A stretch of 64,000 nucleotides of DNA from Caprella mutica (lineage: Eukaryota; Arthropoda; Malacostraca; Amphipoda; Caprellidae), in assembly GCA_947561585.1 (NCBI GenBank), contig CANNZV010002522.1:43634-107633 (forward strand), written 5' to 3'. The position numbers and the translations under genes were made by a program. The notes below the pieces were generated by a model. That model saw only the letters and a list, made by a program, of their open reading frames with translations, had not been told where the DNA came from and searched no databases. Positions 45,649 through 55,860 of the stretch are shown in pieces. Within the stretch, counting starts at the first letter, position 1. Each line of letters opens with the position of its first letter.

Positions 45649-46486
45649 TAGACACATTATTATTTCAATTAAATTCTTTTATACAAGAAAGTTTATAATT
45701 ATTTCCATATTCGAAGTTTGAATTACTGTGTTTTTGTTAATGTTTACATATACACTGTTAAGAATGCATTCTGATGTCTAAAATGAGTAGTGATGCATGT
45801 TTGAATTGAGTTATTGCAATTTGTTTTTGTTTTTAATGGAACTGAAAATCTTTCCACAATAATAATTTATTCATCTTACATGAATAATTTTGAAAACTTT
45901 TTAGAAAATTTACAAATATTGTGCAAATTATTTCTTGATAATGAATCTTTAATTTTTGCTATTTCTATATTGAACAAAAAAAATAGGATAGTTTCAGTTA
46001 TTAAATATCAGGTGTAGAACTGGCAAGAAAATCCTAATTTTAGATTTTTTTTCGCGATAGAGTGACACATTTTTTTTTCATTTCATCGGTGGAAAATTTT
46101 GCATTTGTTAATCACTATATTTTAGAAAATACCTAATATTTTTCTACAAATAAAAGAGCTTTTCGTATTGTAATTAATCTTTGAATGAATTTAGTGAAGA
46201 TAAACAAAAATAACGTTTGGCTGTTATCTCCGTATATCTCCGTATATCTCTGTAAGAATAACAATCAGTTCCCTATAATATATTTAAATAGATCATAGAT
46301 CACAGAACGTAAGACTTAATTTGTGATATTTCTTCAACTATAATTTTCTCCATTTTAAAATTTAGTTCACGGAAAATATTCGTGTAATTCATCCCTCCAA
46401 TTTATATTTGAGATGAACAGTTAATTTGCGCAGAAAAATACCGTGAATAAAAGAGATTATTCCAATTATCTTCGAGTTTTAGATTG
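45649..46486. other. Unassigned AT-rich sequence
   Basis: CCGTATATCTC is repeated three times at 46230-46254; otherwise nothing. Confidence 0.35.
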
Positions 46487-46545
46487 GGGAAGCTCCGAGA
46501 TATCGAACGGCACCTCTTTTTCGATCATGTAAGAAAAGAGTACAT
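46487..46545 (+). mobile_element. Small MITE, single end
   Basis: GGGGAAGCTCCGAGATATCG then CTCTTTTTCGATCATGTAAG resembles the left end of the small MITE family. Confidence 0.5.
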
Positions 46546-46671
46546 AATGATTATTATGATTAATTGTTATTTTAAACTTATTTTATTGTTTTAATGACAT
46601 CCATTAATTTTCTCTGATAGTCGGTAAATTGTTCATGATTAACTGAATTTTATTAATTCGAACTCTGTGAG

Positions 46672-46846
46672 TAATTTGATCATTCGAGCAATTGACAATT
46701 CAAGCAATTGTTAAATCGATCATATATACATTCGATCAATTGTTTTTCGAGCAACTGTTCATTCAAGAAATCGCTTTTCGAGAAATTAATTTTGGGCAAT
46801 TGTCTTTCGAGCAATAATTGTTTTCGATCAATTTATCCAGAACCAT
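46672..46846 (-). repeat. Class A array, right-end type
   Basis: About nine degenerate units of TTCGAGCAATTG, closing with CAATTTATCCAGAACC, which matches the outer border of the 2574-2757 array (CAATTTACCAAGAACC). By comparison with 158-2762 the body of its element should lie to the left, but no partner array is seen there. Confidence 0.7.
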
Positions 46847-46866
46847 CTTCTCTATTTAGTAATTCA

Positions 46867-47146
46867 AATTCTGTCAAATAGATATTCCTTTCAAAATAGG
46901 TATTTCTGTCAGTGACAATGTTTGCACAGAATGTTCTCTGCACGCTTTCCCAAATTTGCTTAAGTCAACATTGCCGTTACCGTCGGTCAGGATCTTCGCC
47001 CAGTATTTCAACAGCCGACAGTCGAATTTGTTTGCAATAGTATTCAAGAGGACTCCAAAGGAGAAATTATTCGACGCACAGTCACACTTACGTCTGTGAG
47101 AAAGCCGCGAACAAACATGCAGGAAATTACTGATATCATCACAGTT
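46867..47146 (-). pseudogene. Coding-like fragment between two class A arrays
   Basis: A stop-free minus-strand frame without an obvious start includes NTIANKFDCRLLKYWAKILT then DGNGNVDLSKFGKACREHSV. It is GC-richer than its neighbours and composition-balanced like real protein. A second minus-strand frame over 47050-47170 (ISVISCMFVRGFLTDVSVTV) also looks coding-like, so a frameshift is possible. I do not recognise the protein. It may be an exon, a decayed transposon ORF or captured host sequence. Confidence 0.4.
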
Positions 47147-47227
47147 TCAGTGAGGAAATAGAAGAAGCTTAAATTATTGGTCGGTGAGGCTTATTCAAAA
47201 TCAATTAGTTTTACCAGGAGGGTACCG

Positions 47228-47435
47228 TCAGTACGGTAGCCGGTAAATTGCTCGAAAGACAATTGCTCGAAAACAATTGCTCGAAAAACAATTGATCGAA
47301 TGAACAATTACTCGAAAGAACAATTGCTCGAAAGACAATTGCTCGAACGAACAATTGATCGAATGAACATTTGCTCGAATTATCAAATTTCTCCAATGAA
47401 CAAAATTGCTCGAATCATAAAATTGCACAGTTCTC
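47228..47435 (+). repeat. Class A array, left-end type
   Basis: It begins TAGCCGGTAAATTGCTCGAA, the same border as at 158, and continues as about eleven units of GAACAATTGCTCGAA. By comparison with 158-2762 its element should extend to the right, but no closing array is seen. The two overlapping minus-strand frames across it are by-products. Confidence 0.75.
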
Positions 47436-47920
47436 GATTTTATAAAAGTCAGTTATTCATGAAGTGGAGCTGCACCTAACAATCCTTGTTTCTTTTTAGT
47501 AATTGATCATTAATAATTCTATAAATGATTTTAATTATTACTCATTCTGCATAATCTTTTTTTCCCTCTAGATACTGTTTGTGTCATCTAGTATGTAACA
47601 TGTGAAATGGAATCATGTGGTGAATTAGTACTAATGGTAACTTCTGAGTAATGAATAACTTAATAATGAATAATGAGACAATTAATAATTAGAAATGAAA
47701 CATTTAATAATGAGTAATAAAACATTTAACATAAAAAGGACCTTACATTACATCTACCAATATCCATCATCATCTTATGAAAATCAACCGACACGGTGTG
47801 ATTAAATAGATATATGTAGTATGTATATACTATATATATATTGAATTTTCTGTCACTATATCTATCAGTTCTAATTTAAAACTTTCGCATATCCTCAGTA
47901 AAGTTGGAGTAGAAATACTC
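47436..47920. other. Unassigned AT-rich sequence
   Basis: TAATAATGAGTAATAA-like words repeat loosely at 47640-47735; otherwise nothing. Confidence 0.35.
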
Positions 47921-48136
47921 TCATTCGTTGCCGGAAACATGGAACTTCTTGTAGCATATCACTAGATTGTAGAATATCTTCGCGCCAAAGAACTGCGCAA
48001 GCAAAGTTCTTCCTAGTGACTGATATCCAATTTGACAGAGTAGTTTAATTTCCGACGGTGGTATTTCCTGAGGAGTTGAGAGTCCAGCTGCAGATGTCAT
48101 TTCACTAATAACAAACTTCTGTGAAACATGCCACAC
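47921..48136 (-). pseudogene. Coding-like repeat fragment, copy 2
   Basis: This frame of 71 codons has QKFVISEMTSAAGLSTPQEI then PPSEIKLLCQIGYQSLGRT, homologous to 37207-37392. The match covers about 45 residues and then stops, so the shared unit is about 140 bp. Unknown protein. Confidence 0.5.
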
Positions 48137-49591
48137 TTCCTAATTGTTATTTAAAGTTCAAAAACTTCTGCTCCAATTTATATGATCAAACTACTTCTTC
48201 GAATCAGCATCTCGTATTGCTCTTGCTAACATTTCATAGAGATCTTGATGGATGAGTTTGAAGTAAATATCAAAATTCAGAGGACTTTGGGGAAAATAGA
48301 ATCAATATTATGAAGAGAAAGTTGAACTCACTTGGAAAAACATTTCCCAAGATTGAATTGCATTACCTCTATCTAATTTACATGGAATTGAAGAACAGTG
48401 AATTAATTATTGCATTATTTATCTTCATATTATTAAATTAATATTAAATTTCATGAAAATCAGATTGTTTATTTATGTTGTGCTAATTTTTTTTTTTGGG
48501 GGGGGGGGATATGTCGATATATACATAAAATATTCAAATAATATTTTTCTGGGTCATCATTGAATTTAAATAAATACTTTTTAAATATATTTTTCAATTG
48601 TAACAAGTTCAAACATTTCAACAATACAGCATCAATATTTCCGTCCGTCACGCTATTACTAGATATAATCTTACACTAAGAAAACAACTGGTACATTGAA
48701 TACGAAATTGTTCTTATATCTGTTTGATAAGATCAATAGTTTAAATAATTAAATTGAAAATTATTTAGTTGTATTAAAAAAAAGAATTGTGAATAGATTT
48801 TTATCAGTTTTTAATTTAATTTTTCAATTTATTATTTACGACACTGTAATAAATATATACTTCATTCATTAAAACACTTTAATGATTTCCAGTTAGTTGA
48901 TCTCTTAATGGAAAGTTTCTTTACAATAGCAGGCAGGATCCAACTCTCTGACACGATGTAATGAGACAATGGGTGCTCTTTTCTCTGACCATTTTGAACT
49001 GGCTTCCTTTTTTTTGATGTGTTGATGTGTTACCTTCACCGAAAAGATAATTATACTTGAAAACATGTTTCCATATTTCTATTTTTAATTACGCCCAAAT
49101 CATGTATAACGTAGTGTAAACAGAATGGAAAAAATTCGTAATTAGGCCCTCGCTGAGAAAATGTGCGGAGATAATTACCTCAGTGCGGTAATAATAACTG
49201 ACCGTAGTTTCTAGCAGTCAATTGCACCCCTTGTGCGGGAATGAGTGCAAACACGAGTATTATAATGTGTCATTATAATAATGATTCTACTATCCTAAGT
49301 GAATAGCCCGAATTATACGTACTGACTTTCCTCTATGATGCTCATTGTAACAAAGTCAATATGATACATCATAGCATGATAGTCAATAATTGCTCAATTT
49401 GAAACTCACGCTTGACAGAATCATATGATTCTGATCCCTACGGAATTCGTGTTAGGTTTTCCTTTCACATTTCTGTTTTCGGTTGCGAGAATATTGCTTG
49501 GAGAAGTTGCCATGTGTTTCTATATTCGCGAACCTAAAGTTTGAGATGGTTCGATTTGGTGAATGACTCAAATCAGTATGATAAATAGTAT
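48137..49591. other. Unassigned AT-rich sequence
   Basis: Includes a T11-G10 tract at 48488-48508 and a GC-richer patch at 49140-49250. The minus frame 48469-48651 runs through the homopolymer and is not credible. Confidence 0.35.
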
Positions 49592-49790
49592 TGTGAGATA
49601 TCGGGTGATTCCTCATTTTCGATTAAATAAAAAATGTATTATAAATTATATACCTATAAAAAAAAATTGTATCAATGATAATGCAGTTATCATGGACACC
49701 AATTAAAATAACTGTAGAATAATAATTATTATATGTTTTTTCTTTAAGGATGGAAAATGTGGAACAATCCGATAACTCCAACCTTACCCT
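49592..49790. mobile_element. Small MITE, full copy
   Basis: The left end is GAGATATCGGGTGATTCCTC then ATTTTCGATTAAAT. The right end is GATGGAAAATGTGGAACAAT then CCGATAACTCCAACCTTACC. Interior TATCATGGACACCAATT is the inverted form of the family hallmark AATTGGTATCATGG. Confidence 0.75.
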
Positions 49791-51972
49791 ATTATCGCTT
49801 ATACCTTATATCAAACTTTTCGTTGGTTTACGATATCTCTGGAAATGAAAAGGTCGTCTAGTATCAAGGCATATCTATGGAGAATAATGATGTCCATTGT
49901 TCAAAGAATAACAGAGACCTGATAGCTGATTAGGGATAATGAAGATTTTCATTTGACCTGAAGTTCATTAAACTGCACCATTGAAACAATCAGGTATTTA
50001 ACACAAATTTAAACATATGTATGTTGTGTTCCGTTTAAATAAAGCTATTTAAAAGAAAGCGAATGAAATTATTTAATAAATTGTAGACTTTGATTCGATA
50101 GTGCAGCCGTGAAGTCAAAGTCAAAGATCTATTGTGAAAGTGAAAGTAGCAATACCTAAAAGTAGCTAACGGCTGTTTATTCTTCTATGCTGAGGAGTAA
50201 ATGTGAAAGCAAATAAATATAGATATCATAATACTGCAAAAAAATAGAATTTATATTACATGGAGATAATTGACATACAAAGATGTTATATTACATAAAC
50301 ATTAATATGAAGCAGAAATAGTAAAACATCTTCTGCCGCGACATGCAACTGTTTTTCTATAATTTCTTGTCATGGTCTTAGTAGAGAGCGTTTCTAATCG
50401 GCCACAGTGTGATGAATTATCCAACAGACCTTGGTTTCAAGGATGGACGACATCAACAGGTTCGTTGGGGGATTCAGATAGGTTGATCGAGAAGGACACA
50501 TAACTTTGGACCAAGACCTAGGAATTTGCTTTCTGAACCAGTTTTAAATAATATTCCATGCGTGTAACGTACGTGACACTCATGATTGAAATGTAAACGA
50601 AATGTCCTCGACGAATCTATATATCCTCAGCAGATTCCGAGATTGGCTTCAGAATGTTAACAGCATAACAACTGACGTAAATATTAATGCAAGGATCGAT
50701 AAAAATGGCAGAAGACCTCCATGTTTTTGTTTGATTACGGAAGAAGGATGAATATTAGGAATACTTTTTAAATATCATCCAAATAATCTGTTATTTCCAA
50801 TTATTCTGTCATGAGCCAATTCAAATGAGAAGATCATCTCATGTGACTAAACAATCTCGTCAGTCGTGCCAGACTTGAATTCTTTCAGATGAAGTTTGTT
50901 CTCTCCAAACTTATTTGCTTTTCACTGCTGACATCTTTTGTCTCTTTTGACGGGTGAAAGAAAAAATTTTCAAGTGTGGAAAATGACTCATGTCAGTAGT
51001 CTTCGCTAGCAAAATAATCAATCAATTCGTTTTCTTAATCTTCTCTCGAATGCGTTTGATCATTGGTTTAGTCTTTTGAGAGCGTGGTCTACCACTTCTC
51101 GGATGATCAGACAAATCACTTAATTCCTTGAAATACTTTATTTAATGATTTCCAGTTAGTTGATAATATGTTCCAGTTAGTTGATAAATTATAATTGGTG
51201 GAAGTGCATTCATTTAAAGGGAAGCATTTTTTTTTTTGAACAAATAGAGTGATTTGTATAATGCACTCTTACCTCATAATATATTGATACCTAATTATAA
51301 TAAAATTAATACATTTATACGATTGTATTTTTATTATAACAATATTTTTATTATAAATGATAGTACTATCATTCTATTCGTCATTCAATTGTTCGCTAAG
51401 TATAATTCATCCATATTTTGGTTTTTCATTGATGCTTCAAATCTAAATAGAGAAGTTAATCAAGCTATTGCTATATTTCAACTACATCCTCAAAGTGCTA
51501 AGATCCATCAAAAAAGAAAATATAGATCAGCAATTACGATGCAAATAAAATAATATCTTTTTTGAAGGCCGTTGCTCACAATAAAAAAATTGGACTGAAC
51601 TTTGTTAATTTTCATATCTCAAATCTGAAATATTGTTGCCTAGAGTTTGAAATTTTTTCAGATAATTTGTTACATTTTTTGTTTTAAAATTGGCATTGTA
51701 ATGATAAATCAATTGTTTATACTGCCAACAAATAGAAACGGTTAACATTTCGTTACTGTTTTGTGTTAATCAATAGCTTGTTTTTCTAAACTGTCTATAT
51801 GAGCATTTAAAATATTATCTTTTTGTTTCAATTTGAATACCCTTTTATTTGCGAAAATGCCACCTCAGTTAAAATAATTTTATACTAAAAAAAATTATAT
51901 TTACTATTTTTATTTGTAATTTTCAAAAAGTTATAATTATATTATAATTTGTATATCTTTTATTTTCAATCA
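49791..51972. other. Unassigned sequence
   Basis: 50330-50660 is less AT-rich, with no long frame and no recognised repeat. A short duplication TTCCAGTTAGTTGATAA occurs at 51150 and 51171. The frame at 51254-51553 (99 codons) is AT-biased and unrecognised. Confidence 0.3.
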
Positions 51973-52034
51973 GCGACGAATTGTTCGGGGACAAATTGTC
52001 CAGGCGACAAATTGTCCGGCGACGAATTGTCCTA
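51973..52034 (+). repeat. Short array of GCGACGAATTGTCC units (class E)
   Basis: Four units: GCGACGAATTGTTCGGG, GACAAATTGTCCAG, GCGACAAATTGTCCG and GCGACGAATTGTCCTAG. They resemble the class D module but carry a GCGAC head. No inverted partner array is seen, so this may be a solo end. Confidence 0.65.
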
Positions 52035-55008
52035 GCACCCCTCACCTCAGTATATTAGTATATTCACACAGAATAAGCGTCAGTTCTATTATGTTTTTCA
52101 AAGCCATATTGTTAAATTTGCTGAATTCCAATTTCAAATAATTCTTTTTGGTATTACTATGTAGTTAAAATAGCTGATTTTTCAGTCAATTCATATTTCT
52201 TACTGCAATATATTTTAATCAGAAAAAAGGAGATAAAATTTAAGAAAAATTAATTCAAAAATACCCCCTTCCTATAGTTCACGTCCCTAAATGAAATAGG
52301 GAAGTGAACTAAGAATTTACCTATAAATCATGTATAAGAATAGAATTCTTTTATTTACACTTCATCCAATCTAAGCTACTGATTCTTGAAAGATTTGTAA
52401 AACCTGAGAATATTCTGTTGACGGATTTGTGAACATTTTCTGAACCAATTCTTCATGAAAATCTCACTTTGTCACTTCATTTTGAAACGCCACTTTCGCT
52501 TAGTTCTTTCCAGTTACGAATAAACGAAAAACGAAATGACTTTAAGATTTGGAAATGCACCACGAAATTCTCGCGTAAGCGTCTGAGTGGAGTTTGAAGA
52601 GGAAGTTTTATTTGATGTTCTTTAATATAACGGATTTTTGTCTAAAAATGTTATCTGTGGTTTCAAAACATAATTATACTAAGTGGATGTAATAGATATC
52701 ATAACATGATAATTTGAAGTTTATTCCAAATTTGTTCTTAATACAGTCTAAAAATCAGATAGCAATATAAATAGATCTCTAAAAGATATTGAAGGATAAA
52801 AATGTACTCATTAGAAACAGCCACAAGAGCTATTATTGTGAATAGAATACTACATATAATGGTAATGTCTCATAATCTTGGAGAGTTGATATATAAAATA
52901 AATCATTGAGGAAAGCATTGAGTCAAAACCCCCGCTTACACATATCTATGAATAAAATATTAATGTTGTTGCAAACTCTGATCTACAGGTTTCGATTATA
53001 AGCGTAGGTTTAAAACAAAATTAAACGGTATTAATCAAGCGTCTGTCGTTTAAATTTTGGATTTTAATATTTCTCAAAGTTAAATATAATAGTACTTTTA
53101 TCAAAACATTCGAATACAACGACTAAGTATTATTATTAAGTTTGGTTCGTCCGGTAACTAATTTCAGAGCCCTTCTTATTTGTCTTTAATTCTTGGAGCT
53201 TCTAGAATCAACAACAAGATTCATTCTTTTACTTGAAGAGTCAGGGAAGAGAATAATAAGAAAATAGAGGAATAACAAGGAGAGACAAAGAAGTCATCGT
53301 AATGTGAATGTTCTGTGACTTACTTAAGTAAATTACTTAGCTGACAAACAAAGTTATAGTTATTTTATTGTTTCCAGTACAATCATGAGAATGTGTCTAC
53401 TGAAAAACCAAGTAGTGAAAATAGGGATTTTTCAACCTATAATCAACTAGTTATCATGAAGAACAGTTATTGTGGGGTCATACTCTTTTGAGACTCAATT
53501 ATATTCTTTCTCTATGAATAGTTACACATTTCCAAATGCTAATTTGACTTTACTAATCATAGCTAATTGATAAAATATAATTATCAATTCAAGCTATCAA
53601 ATAATTCTCGTTCATCAGAGACTAGATATGTATTTTAGTTATGTACAATTTACACTGAACTGATATTTGAACAGAACATGTTAGTTTTAGTACATATGTG
53701 AACCAATACCTTTACTTGATTTAATTCTGGATATACTTTTTAATAATATTTATTATTTTGCCTTTGATTTTCAGAATAATTTACGCGTGATAAACATTGA
53801 ACTTGATCATAAATTGGCTTCTGTTTTCACTCGAACTCACATATCAAATTAAAAAGGGTAGTTGTTAGGGAAGAGCATATTTTTTATCTATTATATCTAA
53901 TAATATAATGCATATAAACTCTTCAATTAGAGAATTTCTTATTTTCCCTTTTATGAATTACTGATTTAGGTCAATTTTCGCCAAAAGACTTACCTTTTAC
54001 TGATCAAAAACTGCTATTATTCAGTTAAATTAGTTTGAAATAATGCAATGAAAAATAAGTATTATACGGAAATATAATTTCTTAAATTTAGTTATGGGTT
54101 GTGAGACCATATTTCCAATATATAATTGAATTTTTTTTTTATTATTATGCAAGCATTATTTTACATTATTGTATTAAGTTTTCCTTTCTTGTTTCAATTA
54201 TTTAACTCAAGTTCAGATTGAGGTATTTGGATTATGTTTGTTTAATGTTATTCAATTTTATTTTTTCTCAGATATCATAAGATATCTACAGAATATCTAT
54301 GAAGAATAAAGAAATTGAATTATTAAAGGTTAAACACAAATCGTGAGTAGGATTCATTGAATAACTAATTTTTTTCTTCATTTTCAGCTTTCCAAGCAAG
54401 AAAACCGAATTCTAACAAAAGAACAGTAAATGAACTTCAATAAATGAAATTCCAATTAACATTTAGTTTTCTTCAACATGACGATCATCCTTCCCAATAA
54501 TTAATTGAGTTATCTTCTAAATGAATTACATTAAATACTTGCTCTACACTTTTGCACATTTGTGGAAATAATGAAACAGTTTTAAAAAGTAATATTAGAG
54601 ATATATGATCAATGTATTCTATTTGGATTTAGATAGGATAAATACAAAAATAAAGAACACTTAGAAAATCTGTCTAATAATTAACTGTACGACAATAAAG
54701 AATGGGGAATGAGATTACAGAATTACATGAGATTAGAAATTAATATCAGTAATGAAATCACCTAACCATCAACAATATCGTATACAACAATTGAATTAAC
54801 TCTACTTTAAGAGGTATATTGGTATTAGGATATGTAATTGCTTTTGATGTAAACAAGCTCCATAAATAGAACATTCATTGAACATTAATTTAATGATAGA
54901 GCTGTTAGATCAAATATCAATGGGACGAATTATAATATTTTTATATCAAAAATAGTTGCCCTCAATGGAAACTTTTAGGAAGATACTCAATGATTATGTT
55001 TCACACAG
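52035..55008. other. Unassigned AT-rich sequence
   Basis: The only structure noted is a hairpin at 52277-52309 (GTTCACGTCCCTA / TAGGGAAGTGAAC, one mismatch). Confidence 0.35.
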
Positions 55009-55102
55009 TACACGGACACTTGGCCGAAGGACACATGGCCAACAGAAAATTGGCCGAAAGAAGATTCCACGTAAATTTGGACAAACGAACACTTGGTCGA
55101 AA
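55009..55102 (+). repeat. Short array of ACACTTGGCCGAA units (class F)
   Basis: About five degenerate units: GGACACTTGGCCGAA, GGACACATGGCC, AGAAAATTGGCCGAA, and after an interruption GAACACTTGGTCGAA. Same style as the other module arrays; no inverted partner seen. Confidence 0.55.
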
Positions 55103-55519
55103 GAGTTTTATTCAAAGTAAATACATATTATGAACTGCATCCTCTGTTTAGTTTTATTATATTTTTTATTTCCATGGAATTGAAGGTTCCTTTTATCAAA
55201 AAAAAAAAATTGGTATGTACATAATATGTGTGCAATTTACGAACTGCAGCCTCCTGTTAATTCAATAATTCTTCCTTTTATTTCCATCAAATTTAAAGTT
55301 ATTTTAGAAATTTAATGTGTACAAAATGTGTATCCATATTACATACTAAAAGCATACATATATTGCTCAACAATTTGAATTCTTTCATAATCATGGATTT
55401 TATCGCAAATATAATTGGTGGGTGGAAAACTTCTCTTCATAGTTCTTTCTATTGCTATAGTTACGTATCATTAGTAGTTAAGTATAGAAAAACACTAGTA
55501 TGTATCTATGTAGGATAGG
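55103..55519. other. Unassigned AT-rich sequence
   Basis: Two loosely similar blocks, GAACTGCATCCTC and GAACTGCAGCCTCC (55133 and 55241), suggest a diverged duplication of about 110 bp. The frame at 55315-55518 is unrecognised. Confidence 0.35.
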
Positions 55520-55632
55520 TTTTGATAAAAACTAGTAGGTATAACTAGGTAGGTTTTCATAAACACTCTAGGTAACTGGTTAGCTATTGATGAACACTAG
55601 TTGGTAACTACTAACTAGGTAGGTAACTAGGT
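55520..55632 (+). repeat. Degenerate tandem repeat rich in ACTAGGTAGG
   Basis: AACACTAG, GGTAACTAGG and GGTAGGT(A/T) words recur with irregular spacing. Confidence 0.55.
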
Positions 55633-55680
55633 GAATCAATAGAATATTTAATAACATCTATTTATGATTACTTTAAAGGG

Positions 55681-55860
55681 CACACGTGTTATCATATTGA
55701 ATAACGTTCATTCCAATCCTACTTCTACCATGTCAAGGATGGCTCAGTAGTAGCGTCGCAGACAGGAGACTACAGATCGTGAGTACGAGTCCCGCATATA
55801 CCACTTCATTTCTTTCTTCATTTCGTCCCATTCAATTAGTATATAGCAAAATATAACAAT
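55681..55860 (+). mobile_element. tRNA-derived SINE-like unit, copy 2
   Basis: An A-box-like TGGCTCAGTAGT (55740-55751) and a B-box-like GAGTACGAGTCC (55781-55792), with TTATCATATTGAATAA and CTACTTCTACCATGTC upstream and CCACTTCATTTCTTTC downstream, all shared with copy 1 at 7361. The middle of the tRNA-like part is diverged and ten bases shorter. Confidence 0.7.
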
